A DNA stretch of 34,443 bases, from NCBI GenBank assembly GCA_030150565.1, contig JASLFR010000095.1:1-34443 (forward strand). The letters are read 5' to 3'. Shown piece after piece: positions 7,488 to 16,467 of this stretch (position 1 is the stretch's first letter; every line of letters begins with the position of its first letter). Below the pieces are notes generated by a model, which worked only from the letters and a program-made list of their open reading frames with translations, was not told where the DNA came from and searched no databases. A program made the position numbers and the translations under genes. This DNA comes from Cardiobacteriales bacterium (GTDB lineage Bacteria; Pseudomonadota; Gammaproteobacteria; Cardiobacteriales; Wohlfahrtiimonadaceae).

Positions 7488-8255
7488 ATGAGCAAATCCG
7501 ATCTGCGTCCAAAAACGCCTCTCGACAATATCAAAATCGTGATGGTCAACACCTCACATTCAGGAAATATCGGCTCAGCTGCTCGAGCGATGCGGGTGAT
7601 GGGGCTCTATAATTTAACCCTCGTCTCACCCCGAAAATTTCCAAGTCAAGAGGCTGTAGCACTCGCCAGTGGTGCTCTCGATATTCTTGAGAATGCAGAG
7701 GTTGTTGAGACACTTCCTGAAGCGATTAAAGGATGCCACTTCGTTTTAGGTACAAGTGCACGTGCTCGCTATATTGGTAAGCCTGAAATCGATGTAGAGA
7801 TGGGGGCAAAAAAGATTAAAGAGCAGTTAACGCATCATCCTGATTGTAAAATTGCGATTCTTTTTGGCTCTGAACGGACAGGGCTACTCAATGAGGAGGT
7901 TGATCTCTGCCAAGAGCTGATCTACATCCCCACAGAGAATAATTACAACTCTCTTAATATCGCCTCTGCCATTCAGATCATCAGCTATGAATTACGCAAA
8001 AATATGATGGAGAAGGGTACGCCTCGTCCCGCAAAGGAGCAGGAGAAGATCCGACAACTCCCCGCAACGAGTGAAGAGCTTGAAGGTTACTTCAACCACC
8101 TAGAGCGCACTCTGATTAAACTCTCATTTCTCAATGAAGCGCACCCTACCCCACTTATGCGTAAATTACGCCTTCTCTACAAAAAAGCGGATTTGACTAA
8201 AGAAGAGATCAATATTTTAAGAGGCATCTTAACGGAGACAGAACGAAATCTATGA
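7488..8255 (+). CDS. trmJ: TrmJ, tRNA 2'-O-methyltransferase (position 32)
   Basis: This 255-residue SPOUT-class enzyme methylates the ribose of C32 or U32 in tRNA anticodon loops using S-adenosylmethionine. The N-terminal motif VNTSHSGNIGSAARAMRVMG (about 20-39) and the knot residues LFGSERTGLLNEEVDLC and YNSLNIASAIQIISYEL are characteristic. The C-terminal helical extension (from about residue 175) is also present. The ATG at 7488 has only a weak ribosome site. The stop overlaps the cysE start (ATGA), so the two are translationally coupled. The trmJ-cysE pairing is known from Pseudomonas and relatives. Confidence 0.93.
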   Translation: MSKSDLRPKTPLDNIKIVMVNTSHSGNIGSAARAMRVMGLYNLTLVSPRKFPSQEAVALASGALDILENAEVVETLPEAIKGCHFVLGTSARARYIGKPEIDVEMGAKKIKEQLTHHPDCKIAILFGSERTGLLNEEVDLCQELIYIPTENNYNSLNIASAIQIISYELRKNMMEKGTPRPAKEQEKIRQLPATSEELEGYFNHLERTLIKLSFLNEAHPTPLMRKLRLLYKKADLTKEEINILRGILTETERNL

Positions 8256-9064
8256 GCATGCTTAAAACCATTCGTGATGATATTCAGAATATAAAGAAAT
8301 TTGATCCTGCGGCACGCCACTCTCTTGAGATTCTCCTCTCCTATCCAGGATTATGGGCAGTTTGGGGGCACCGTATCGCCCATAAACTCTGGAACAATCG
8401 GTGGGAATCGAGCGGAGGTGTTGCTAATAGCTGCTGCAAAACGGTGGCTCGTTGGCTCTCAACCGTTAACCGCTTCCTCACGGGAATTGAGATCCATCCT
8501 GGCGCTAAGATTGGAGCGCGCTTCTTTATCGACCACGGTATGGGAGTTGTGATTGGGGAGACTGCTGAAATCGGGGATGATTGTACGCTCTATCACGGCG
8601 TAACCCTTGGGGGGACAAGTCTTGAGAAGGGAAAACGGCACCCAACACTTGGAAATAATGTGGTTGTTGGAGCAGGTGCAAAGGTACTCGGCCCTATTAC
8701 GATTGGAGATAATGCGAGTGTTGGCGCAAACTCTGTTGTTGTGAAGCCTGTCCCCCCTAACTCGACGGCTGTGGGAATCCCTGCCCGAATCTCCAAACCT
8801 GATCGCCCCAATCTTAAAAAAGAGATCGCTGATAAACTCTTCAACGCTTATGGAATGAGCCACGATATTGAAGATCCTGAAGCGAATGCAATTCAGCTTC
8901 TTCTCAATCATATTGAAAAGTTAGATAAAGCGCTCTGTCAGATGAAGGGGGAGTTAAAACGGCAAAATATTGAGCTCAATGTGGATTGGCCCACCATTCA
9001 GAAATGCTCTTATGATGAAGATGGATTACATATCCATGATTCGAATGAGAGAGAGGATTCATAA
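8252..9064 (+). CDS. cysE: Serine O-acetyltransferase
   Basis: CysE makes O-acetylserine from serine and acetyl-CoA, the carbon skeleton for cysteine. The protein is 270 residues. A short N-terminal helical part (about 1-75) is followed by left-handed beta-helix hexapeptide turns (about 79-175). Active-site residues are visible: D94-H95 in IDHGMG and H130 in the KRHPTLG loop. The C-terminal tail after residue 185 is longer than in many short-form enzymes and ends in an acidic segment. It overlaps trmJ by four bases. In many gammaproteobacteria iscR and the isc cluster follow trmJ-cysE; here a convergent peptidase gene follows instead. Confidence 0.94.
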   Translation: MSMLKTIRDDIQNIKKFDPAARHSLEILLSYPGLWAVWGHRIAHKLWNNRWESSGGVANSCCKTVARWLSTVNRFLTGIEIHPGAKIGARFFIDHGMGVVIGETAEIGDDCTLYHGVTLGGTSLEKGKRHPTLGNNVVVGAGAKVLGPITIGDNASVGANSVVVKPVPPNSTAVGIPARISKPDRPNLKKEIADKLFNAYGMSHDIEDPEANAIQLLLNHIEKLDKALCQMKGELKRQNIELNVDWPTIQKCSYDEDGLHIHDSNEREDS

Positions 9065-9073
9065 AAAAAGTGC

Positions 9074-9106
9074 AAAAAAAGAGGGGAGCGATAAAAACTC
9101 CCCTCT
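9074..9106 (-). terminator. Terminator for the M16C peptidase gene, possibly bidirectional
   Basis: AGAGGGGAG (9080-9088) pairs with CTCCCCTCT (9098-9106) across a 9-base loop. On the minus strand the stem is followed by seven U residues (the A run at 9074-9080), which makes a strong terminator for the gene ending at 9128. In the plus direction it could also slow transcripts leaving cysE, but there is no clear U run. Confidence 0.85.
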
Positions 9107-9127
9107 TCTCACTTATAGAGATATCAA

Positions 9128-12013
9128 TTAGAGTTGCTCTACTCTAAATCCTGCTCTCTCAAGATTCTCTTTTGGCCCTAATACAGCACGATGGGTATCA
9201 CGATTCCCCATATATTCACGCGCTACACGTTTAAGATCGTCAAGAGTCACCTCTAGCACTGCTGAGCGATACGCCTGAATCTCTTCTGGAGTGCGTCCAT
9301 AACGCTCCATAAAGTAGCGATCCCCCATCTCGCCTGCTGGAGTTTTGGGTCGATCAATGGTGCTAATCACCCCTAAAATCGCCTCTTCAAGTGCAAGCTC
9401 ATCATGATCGTGCGTCTCTAGCCAATCGAGCGCCCCATCAAAATCTGCAAATGTCTCTAGTAGACGTGGATCTCGATAACTGAAGAAGTTAAATGCGCCA
9501 GAAGTTGAATCGTAGAGCGCGCCCCCTCCATACGCTCCACCCTGCTCACGAATCGCTCTGTGGAGATATCCATTTCGTAAAAAGCCTGCTAAAACATGGA
9601 GCGCGGGAGCATCTTTGTGATCACGAGTCACCGTTCTGTAGCTCTTTGCACAGTAGTGCACTGGTGCATTAATCGCCCAGCCTAAATCGATCTTCTCATC
9701 TGAGAGCTCAAAAGGGGTCTTAAAGGGGATGAAGGGGGATGCGATTTCATGATCCACCGCCCCTAAGAAACAATCTGCAATCGCTGAAGCCTCATCACTA
9801 TCAGTTAAGACGATCACCTCATAAGGCGCTTTTTGGAGTCTCTTCAATAATGCTGAGAGCTTCTCACCAAATGCACGACACTTCTCAGGATCTTTCATCG
9901 CCTCCTCAATTTTACGGAATGCTTTAATCGCAGCCATTCCTCCCATCCGCTGATTGAGCTGATTAATCGGGGCGATATTTTGACTCGCGACCCCCATCGC
10001 ATAGCTATGCCCATCACTCACAATGCCCTGCTCTCGAGAGAGTTTAATCTGCGCAAGAATCTCTTGAATCCGCTTCACTTCATCAAAACGCGCTTCAAAG
10101 AAGGTCTCTTTAATCAATTGAGTGAGCGCATCTGCGTTCTCCACCAACGCTTTTCCAGAGAGTACCCAGAATCCTTTCAGATCCCCCTCTTTTGTCGGCT
10201 GATAGGTAGTGCGAGCGCCAATTCCTCCACTCTTTTCAGAGATCTTAGCTTGCTGCGTTAAATAATCATTCGCACCACACCCAAGCTCTGTGATGAAGGT
10301 ATCTAAAAAGCCGAGGTTGAGCATCTCCTCTTCAGTAAGCTCAGGTAGCTCAACTACTAATGATTGATAGCTCATACCATTAGTTGTCGGTTGGCCGATC
10401 ACCCGCTTCTCATCAAAATTGAGCTCTGGGAAGGTTAATCCTGTCGGGATATCTTCACGAGTTACCATCGGCAAGATTGAGACATCATCAATTTGAGATT
10501 GACGCTTCTCAAGAGCGATCGCATCTTCGATGATCTTATTGCGCTCTTCATCGGTGAGATTCGCCTCAATCGCACGTAGTCGCCCCTCCTCCTCAGCAAC
10601 CATCTCATCAGCAAGCGTATGGCTCGGCTCCATAATCAAGGTGACTTTATGAGGATTATTGAGGAGCAGACGATCGATCAGCTGTGGAATAAATTGTGGA
10701 TCCTGAATCTCTTCGCGCATCTTTTTCAAAGAGGCGTCAAAATCGAGAACATCGGTCACCGCTCCACCATGAAGTAGAGGGGTTAAACAATCTACAATTA
10801 GACGCAAACCGTAAGGGTAACGATCCCCAACAATCTCTCTTGAGGCGAGCTCTAACTGATGAAGCACCGATTCAATGCTCTCTTGAGAGACTCCTTCATC
10901 ACGCACACGGATCAAAGTCTTCTCAATGAGCGCATCAATCTTTTCACGATCTTTAGGATCTGTCCCCTCAAGACCACATGCAAAGAAAGATTCGCGCGTC
11001 CCCTCCTCTAACCCAGAAAAGATCGAGGGCGCTGAACCTAAATCTGTCGACTCAAGCGCTAAACGGAGCGGGGAACTTGCATTATCCATCAACACTCCAC
11101 TCAAAATACGGGCGCGCATCAACTCATCAATATCCATAATAGGATTGAGTAGCCATGCGTTAACAAAATGGGTTTGACGCTCAAGAGGCTCCTCTTTTGG
11201 GAGCGGATAGTATCGATTCACCACTTTAGGAGCTGTAAAACGTTGCTCATCGGGCACACTAAAATCGATCTTCTGCTCATCAAATTTCGAGAGCACTCGC
11301 GCTTCAAAAACTGCTTGATGCTCTTTAGGATCCATATCTCCATAAGTGATGAAGACCGAATTTGAAGGGTGGTAGTGGCGCTTATGGAACTCCACTAACT
11401 GCTCATGGGTGAGGTTGGGAATCTCTTTTGGATCACCCCCTGAGTTATTGTGGTAAGTGATCGTTGGAAAGAGAGCCTCAGTTAACGCTTGATAGAGCAC
11501 CGATCCGATCGAGCTCATCGCCCCTTTCATCTCATTAAAGACAACCCCTTTATACGTTAAGGGGGAATTGGGATTATCCCGCTCTTCAAACTCTAAGCGA
11601 TGCCCCTCTTGTAAAAAGTCGAGATAATCGAGCTTCGGGAAAAAGGCCGCATCTAAATAGACATCGAGAAGATTATAGAAATCTTTCTTATTTTGGCTCG
11701 CAAAGGGATAGGCCGTCCAATCAGAGGAGGTGAAGGCATTCATAAAGGTGTTGAGCGAGCGGCGAATCATCATAAAAAACGGATCGCGCACAGGGTAATT
11801 CTCCGACCCACAGAGCGCAACGTGCTCTAAAATATGGGCAACCCCTGTTGAGTCTTCGGGCACCGTTAAAAAGCCCACTAAAAAGACGTTATTTGTATCA
11901 TCACAGGCAAGATGAATATGCTTTGCCTTCGTGACATTGTGCTCATACTCTTCAACTGTAATGTTGAGTGAAGGAATGAAGGTCTCTTTAATCGGTGTAA
12001 ATGTATTACTCAA
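9128..12013 (-). CDS. M16C-family zinc metallopeptidase (presequence-protease/PreP-like)
   Basis: This 961-residue protein has the inverted zinc motif of the M16 family, HILEH at residues 60-64, with the third ligand E161 in VFNEMKGAM. Family phrases such as CGSENYPVRDPFF and NTFMNAFTSSDWTAYPFAS place it with the single-chain, two-half M16C enzymes (PreP, Cym1, falcilysin). These degrade short unfolded peptides inside a closed chamber. The C-terminal half carries the expected GGAYGGGALYDS-type segment. No signal peptide is seen, so a cytoplasmic peptide-clearing role is inferred. The start is TTG at 12013 with a strong ribosome site (GGGAGA, 7 bases upstream). It stands alone between a terminator and the leader of the divergent DUF805-like gene. 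It may digest cleaved signal or transit-like peptides, but the substrate is not shown by sequence. Confidence 0.88.
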   Translation of the reverse strand: MSNTFTPIKETFIPSLNITVEEYEHNVTKAKHIHLACDDTNNVFLVGFLTVPEDSTGVAHILEHVALCGSENYPVRDPFFMMIRRSLNTFMNAFTSSDWTAYPFASQNKKDFYNLLDVYLDAAFFPKLDYLDFLQEGHRLEFEERDNPNSPLTYKGVVFNEMKGAMSSIGSVLYQALTEALFPTITYHNNSGGDPKEIPNLTHEQLVEFHKRHYHPSNSVFITYGDMDPKEHQAVFEARVLSKFDEQKIDFSVPDEQRFTAPKVVNRYYPLPKEEPLERQTHFVNAWLLNPIMDIDELMRARILSGVLMDNASSPLRLALESTDLGSAPSIFSGLEEGTRESFFACGLEGTDPKDREKIDALIEKTLIRVRDEGVSQESIESVLHQLELASREIVGDRYPYGLRLIVDCLTPLLHGGAVTDVLDFDASLKKMREEIQDPQFIPQLIDRLLLNNPHKVTLIMEPSHTLADEMVAEEEGRLRAIEANLTDEERNKIIEDAIALEKRQSQIDDVSILPMVTREDIPTGLTFPELNFDEKRVIGQPTTNGMSYQSLVVELPELTEEEMLNLGFLDTFITELGCGANDYLTQQAKISEKSGGIGARTTYQPTKEGDLKGFWVLSGKALVENADALTQLIKETFFEARFDEVKRIQEILAQIKLSREQGIVSDGHSYAMGVASQNIAPINQLNQRMGGMAAIKAFRKIEEAMKDPEKCRAFGEKLSALLKRLQKAPYEVIVLTDSDEASAIADCFLGAVDHEIASPFIPFKTPFELSDEKIDLGWAINAPVHYCAKSYRTVTRDHKDAPALHVLAGFLRNGYLHRAIREQGGAYGGGALYDSTSGAFNFFSYRDPRLLETFADFDGALDWLETHDHDELALEEAILGVISTIDRPKTPAGEMGDRYFMERYGRTPEEIQAYRSAVLEVTLDDLKRVAREYMGNRDTHRAVLGPKENLERAGFRVEQL

Positions 12014-12084
12014 GTTAAATCTCCCTGCTTAAAATCATTTTATTCGTCACTTTTTATCAATAAGATATAAATAATGACTCAAGG

Positions 12085-12093
12085 TGATATAAT
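12085..12093 (+). promoter_or_regulatory. Extended -10 promoter for the DUF805-like gene
   Basis: TGATATAAT is a perfect extended -10 motif with TATAAT at 12088-12093. The -35 position has no good match. A start near 12100 would leave a leader of about 130 bases before the GTG at 12230, long enough to include the stem-loop at 12124-12163. Confidence 0.55.
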
Positions 12094-12123
12094 AGTAGAT
12101 TGCAATAATTTATGCACTTCTCT

Positions 12124-12163
12124 TGCTCCTTATGGTCAGATTCGAACCACTATTTTAGGAGCA
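12124..12163 (+). promoter_or_regulatory. Stem-loop in the leader of the DUF805-like gene
   Basis: TGCTCCT (12124-12130) pairs perfectly with AGGAGCA (12157-12163), and TGGT/ACCA can pair inside it. There is no U run after it, so it is not a simple terminator. The right arm contains AGGAG, which resembles a ribosome site that would be hidden in the stem, but it lies about 65 bases before the start codon and no reading frame begins just after it. Its role is unknown. Confidence 0.4.
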
Positions 12164-12229
12164 GATAAACAATCCAAAATACGCTCTATAAAATAATAAC
12201 GAGATTGACTCACTAGGAGACTTTCGCCT

Positions 12230-13765
12230 GTGCTTGATATGAAATATAAAGTCGTCTTCGACGGCTCACTCAACTCTAATATTCCTCACGAAACCATCAC
12301 CAATAACTTAATGCAGGAGCTTAAGCTCTCAAGAGAGGAGGTAGAGAAGCATTTCTTTAGCAATAGTCGACAAACAGTTGCTGAGCAGTTAAGCGATGAT
12401 GAAGCAGAAAGCTTAATTGAGCGCCTCTCTAAACTTGGAGCGAACTGCATTAAAGAGATCGATATCTCTCTTCTCGGTTTAGAGGAGGATTTTATCGAGG
12501 AGATTAAGCAGACTCCTCCCCCCACGCCTCAAGCTCAAACTGAAGTGGTAAAAAGTGAGCCTACAACGAGTAGAACACTCTATAACGTCTACTTTAATGG
12601 GGGATTATCTGATCAGATTGAGAATTATCAGATCGTGCGCAATGTGATCCAACTTCTCAAATTAAAAGAGGAGGAGGTCGTTCGAATTCTTTTTGTTAAA
12701 AAGCATCATAAAATTGCTTCCAATGTGAGCGAAGAGGAGGCAAAAGCGTGGATTGAGCGAGCAAGAAAAGCGGGTATCTCTACAGAAGCAGAGTCATTAG
12801 AGGGGGTCTCTTTAGCCTCATTTAGCTTTGAAGCGCTCGAAAAGAGCCTTGCAGAATCCCTTGCTGAAGAGGATGAAGAGGAGCTCTATTTTACAGAGAG
12901 CAACGAGAGTGAAGAGCTCCCCCAGCGAGAGCTTAAGCTTGCTAAACAAGAGGAGAAGCGCTCGCTACGTGCCAACCACTCCTTTGAGAGTACCTTTAAA
13001 GATGATGGGCGAAAGATCAAAATGCCCTCAGAGAAGAGTTACACATCAGAGCCTCTCTCATACGTTGTTAGCCCTACGGTGCGCGCTAATCGCCCCCAGT
13101 TTATTCTACGCCTCTTAGTGGTTTTAGCGCTAACCTACTTCAACCACCATTTTATTAGCTTAAAGCTTCTCTCCCTCGCCCCTTCACTTGCGGTTGTCGT
13201 TTCAGGAGCTTTCTTTGTACTCCTTGGAGCATTAGCACTTATCTTCACCTCTCAACGCTTAAGAGATATTGGGCGCAGTGGTGGATATGCACTCATCTTC
13301 CTCCTTCCTCTAGCGATTATGGCGTATGCCCCTATTTTGCATAAATATGAGAAGGATTATCTACAAGATGAGCTCGCCAAAAGGCATGAGTTGGCAGTCA
13401 GTTATGGTACAACCGCCGATAGTGGGAAGAAGATTGCAGAGGAGCGACGTGCCCTAAAAGAGCGTGTAGAGCAGGGGGTGAGCATAAAAAGTACTTATGA
13501 AGAGTATAAAAAGATCTTCCTTCTCTGCTATATTGCGTCGGGAATTCTCTTTATTACGCTTATCGCATGGCCTGGCAGTAGTGGAATGAACGCTTATGGT
13601 GCTCCTCCCCACTTCGATTTTGATCTACGAGCGATCGGGGCTTTCATTATCATCATCCTCGCTCTAGCTTTAGGAACCATGGCGAGTAGCGATAAAGATT
13701 ACCGAACACAACGCGCCCAATTTGATCGCGCCCTACTGGATACCTTTGGATTGAGTAAAATTTAG
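12230..13765 (+). CDS. DUF805-like membrane protein with two tandem N-terminal repeat domains
   Basis: The function is not known. The 511-residue protein starts with two related domains: residues 5-73 (YKVVFDGSL ... LSDDEAESLIERLSKLGANC) and 118-185 (YNVYFNGGL ... VSEEEAKAWIERARKAGIST). An acidic, probably disordered linker follows (about 200-280). The membrane part (about 289-485, five hydrophobic segments) has two DUF805 hallmarks: RLRDIGRSGG at 343-352 and WPGSSGMNAYGAPP at 447-460. Between them is a charged insertion of about 55 residues (372-426) that ordinary DUF805 proteins lack, as I remember the family. A similar N-terminal domain occurs ahead of membrane domains in other gammaproteobacterial proteins, as I recall, but I cannot name it. 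The GTG at 12230 is chosen because AGGAGA lies nine bases upstream; the ATG three codons later is too far from it. It lies 47 bases before lepA. Confidence 0.75.
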   Translation: MLDMKYKVVFDGSLNSNIPHETITNNLMQELKLSREEVEKHFFSNSRQTVAEQLSDDEAESLIERLSKLGANCIKEIDISLLGLEEDFIEEIKQTPPPTPQAQTEVVKSEPTTSRTLYNVYFNGGLSDQIENYQIVRNVIQLLKLKEEEVVRILFVKKHHKIASNVSEEEAKAWIERARKAGISTEAESLEGVSLASFSFEALEKSLAESLAEEDEEELYFTESNESEELPQRELKLAKQEEKRSLRANHSFESTFKDDGRKIKMPSEKSYTSEPLSYVVSPTVRANRPQFILRLLVVLALTYFNHHFISLKLLSLAPSLAVVVSGAFFVLLGALALIFTSQRLRDIGRSGGYALIFLLPLAIMAYAPILHKYEKDYLQDELAKRHELAVSYGTTADSGKKIAEERRALKERVEQGVSIKSTYEEYKKIFLLCYIASGILFITLIAWPGSSGMNAYGAPPHFDFDLRAIGAFIIIILALALGTMASSDKDYRTQRAQFDRALLDTFGLSKI

Positions 13766-13812
13766 CACTCCAAACGGCTCTCTTTTAACATTGATTTAAA
13801 GATCTTCTTTTT

Positions 13813-15606
13813 ATGAAAAATATTCGAAATTTCTCCATTATTGCCCATATCGACCATGGTAAATCCTCCATTGCCGATCAGTTTATTCAGATCTGTGAAG
13901 GTTTGAGTGAACGTGAGATGGAAGATCGCGTCCTCGATTCGATGGATCTTGAAAAAGAGCGCGGCATCACCATCAAAGCGCAGTGTGTCTCTCTCGACTA
14001 TAAGGCGGATGATGGGGAGACATATCATCTCAACTTTATCGATACTCCTGGACACGTCGACTTCTCTTATGAGGTCTCTCGCTCACTCTACGCTTGTGAA
14101 GGGGCTCTTCTTGTTGTTGATGCCGCTCAAGGGGTAGAAGCGCAATCGGTTGCAAACTGCTACACCGCTCTCGATATTGGGCTTGAGGTGATTCCTGTAC
14201 TCAACAAAATCGATCTACCCGCTGCTGATCCTGAGCGTGTTGCAGTTGAGATTGAAGATATTATCGCCATTGAAGCGATGGATGCTGTCCGCTGCTCTGC
14301 AAAGACAGGTATGGGCGTTCGTGATGTTTTAGAAGATATGATTAAGAAGATCCCCGCTCCAAAAGGGGATCCTGATGCCCCACTTAAAGCACTCATCATC
14401 GACTCATGGTACGACCAATATGTGGGGGTAATCTCCCTTGTTCGTATATTTGATGGTGTGCTTAAAGAGGGGGATAAATTCCAAGTGATGAGCACTAAAG
14501 AGATTCATCAAGTGGATAATATCGGCATCTTCACCCCTAAAAGAAAAGACCTTCCTCAGCTCTCCGCTGGTGAAGTTGGTTTTGTCATTGCGGGCATTAA
14601 AGATATTAACGGCGCTCCTGTTGGGGATACCTTAACGCTTGAGAAGAACCCTGCAGCAGAACCAGTTCCAGGATTTGAGACGATTCAACCCCGCGTCTTC
14701 TCAGGGCTCTTCCCTGTCGATTCTGAAGAGTATGAAGATCTACGTGAAGCGCTTCAAAAGCTCTGCCTTAATGACTCCTCACTCCACTTTGAGCCTGAAA
14801 CCTCTCAAGCACTTGGATTTGGATTCCGTTGCGGATTCTTAGGCATGCTCCATATGGAGATCATTCAAGAGCGTCTAGAGCGTGAATATAATCTCGACCT
14901 CATCACGACTGCCCCCACCGTTGTCTACGAAATTGAGAAGACAGATGGTGAGGTGATCTACGTCGATAATCCCGACGGCCTCCCCGCACAAACCTTAATT
15001 CATGAGATTCGTGAACCGATTATCGAAGCGCATATCTTAACGCCGCAAGATTATATCGGAAACATCATGAAACTCTGTATGGAGAAACGGGGCGTTCAGC
15101 TCGATATGGTCTACGCAGGCACCCAAGTACAGTTAAAGTATGAATTACCGATGAGTGAAGTAGTCCTAGATTTCTTCGATCGCCTCAAATCGGTCTCTCG
15201 TGGGTACGCCTCATTTGATTATAAATTTGTTCGTTACCAAGCAGCGCCCCTTGTTAAGGTAGATGTGCTCATTAATGGGGATCGAGTAGATGCCTTAGCG
15301 CTCATTACCCATAAAGATAATGCTCAATATCAAGGAAGAAAGTTAGTTGAAAAGATGCGTGAGCTGATTCCTCGTCAGCAGTTTGAGATCGCAATTCAAG
15401 CTGCTATCGGTTCCAATATTATCGCTCGCTCAAACGTCCGCGCACTTAGAAAAGATGTGACCGCAAAATGTTACGGTGGGGATGTGAGCCGTAAACGGAA
15501 ACTCTTAGAGAAGCAGAAAGAGGGGAAAAAGCGGATGAAGCAGGTCGGTTCTGTTGAGATCCCTCAAGAGGCGTTCCTCGCTGTACTCAAAGTTGATAAC
15601 GATTAA
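13813..15606 (+). CDS. lepA: Elongation factor 4 (LepA), translational GTPase
   Basis: LepA is a ribosome-bound GTPase linked to back-translocation and 30S biogenesis. It has 597 residues (E. coli 599). G motifs are all visible: AHIDHGKSS (11-19), RGITIKAQ (50-57), DTPGHVDF (77-84) and NKID (131-134). The LepA-specific C-terminal domain ends with RKRKLLEKQKEGKKRMKQVG and IPQEAFLAVLK. No clear ribosome site precedes the ATG at 13813. It lies 16 bases before lepB, the standard lepA-lepB operon. Confidence 0.97.
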   Translation: MKNIRNFSIIAHIDHGKSSIADQFIQICEGLSEREMEDRVLDSMDLEKERGITIKAQCVSLDYKADDGETYHLNFIDTPGHVDFSYEVSRSLYACEGALLVVDAAQGVEAQSVANCYTALDIGLEVIPVLNKIDLPAADPERVAVEIEDIIAIEAMDAVRCSAKTGMGVRDVLEDMIKKIPAPKGDPDAPLKALIIDSWYDQYVGVISLVRIFDGVLKEGDKFQVMSTKEIHQVDNIGIFTPKRKDLPQLSAGEVGFVIAGIKDINGAPVGDTLTLEKNPAAEPVPGFETIQPRVFSGLFPVDSEEYEDLREALQKLCLNDSSLHFEPETSQALGFGFRCGFLGMLHMEIIQERLEREYNLDLITTAPTVVYEIEKTDGEVIYVDNPDGLPAQTLIHEIREPIIEAHILTPQDYIGNIMKLCMEKRGVQLDMVYAGTQVQLKYELPMSEVVLDFFDRLKSVSRGYASFDYKFVRYQAAPLVKVDVLINGDRVDALALITHKDNAQYQGRKLVEKMRELIPRQQFEIAIQAAIGSNIIARSNVRALRKDVTAKCYGGDVSRKRKLLEKQKEGKKRMKQVGSVEIPQEAFLAVLKVDND

Positions 15607-15621
15607 GAAAGGAACTCAACG

Positions 15622-16464
15622 ATGGGCTTTTTAGCTAATTTTACCTATTTCCTCTCGATTCTTGTGGTGATCGGCGTTCCGATCACCTTTGCAATCATTC
15701 TTTACGATAAATTTGTGCTTAAAAAGAGACGAGAGAAGGATGAGAAACGCCCCTTCTATGTTGAGTGGTCCTACTTTCTCTTCCCTGTCATCTTTCTTGT
15801 CACCTTTTTTCGCTCATTTATTGCAGAGCCCTTTATCATCCCTTCCGCTTCAATGCAGCCAACGCTCTATCAAGGGGATATGATTATCGCTAATAAGTGG
15901 AGCTTTGGATTACGCTACCCCCTTACTAATAAGCGAATCTTCTCAAAATCGGGGGATGGAATCGAGCGGGGGGATATCGCAATCTTTAAATATCCTGAAA
16001 ATACTCGCATCAACTACATTAAACGAATTGTTGGGCTTCCAGGTGATGTGATTGATTATAAAGAGAAGCAGTTAACGATTAATGGTGAACCGCTTCTCTA
16101 CGATTTTATCGGGCCAGCAAAGGCTCCTGAGGAGGAGTACTTTATCTTTCAAGAAGAGACCATTCCCACAAAAGAGAGTGATCAGCGCAGTTATGCCATT
16201 CAACAATATATTGAACTAACACCTGCTGATCGTGGCTTAAGCAGAGGAGAGGCTAAACTTGGAGTCACCTTCCCCCTCACCGTTCCTGAAGGGAAGTATT
16301 TCGCTCTTGGTGATAATCGAGATAATAGCTTAGATAGCCGCTTCTGGGGCTTTGTTGATGATGACCAAATCACCGCAAAAGCGAATTTTATCTGGATGAA
16401 TTACCAATGTTTTCCACAATTTAAATTGAGTCAATGTCGCCGCATCGGCACCAAATTGAAGTAA
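15622..16464 (+). CDS. lepB: Signal peptidase I
   Basis: LepB cleaves signal peptides from proteins exported by Sec and Tat, acting at the outer face of the inner membrane. Two N-terminal membrane segments (about 5-28 and 49-66) flank a basic cytoplasmic loop. The catalytic Ser is S77 in PSASMQPTL and the Lys is K134 in NYIKRIVGLPGD. The later GDNRDNSLDSRFWG motif is present. Length is 280 against 324 in E. coli. An AGGAAC ribosome site precedes the ATG. It is followed after three bases by rnc. Confidence 0.96.
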   Translation: MGFLANFTYFLSILVVIGVPITFAIILYDKFVLKKRREKDEKRPFYVEWSYFLFPVIFLVTFFRSFIAEPFIIPSASMQPTLYQGDMIIANKWSFGLRYPLTNKRIFSKSGDGIERGDIAIFKYPENTRINYIKRIVGLPGDVIDYKEKQLTINGEPLLYDFIGPAKAPEEEYFIFQEETIPTKESDQRSYAIQQYIELTPADRGLSRGEAKLGVTFPLTVPEGKYFALGDNRDNSLDSRFWGFVDDDQITAKANFIWMNYQCFPQFKLSQCRRIGTKLK

Positions 16465-16467
16465 CTT

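Noticed and set aside
7403..7552. Upstream extension of ubiK in the same frame
   Set aside because: It runs across the divergent promoter and into trmJ, while the ATG at 7402 has a good AAGGAG site and the family start.
8459..8911. Minus-strand open frame of 150 codons
   Set aside because: It is antisense to the beta-helix part of cysE, and its composition follows from the sense codons.
12130..12150. tRNA-like T-arm (GATTCGAACC, the reverse of GGTTCGAATC)
   Set aside because: The flanking bases do not form a T stem, and no acceptor, D or anticodon arm can be drawn around it.
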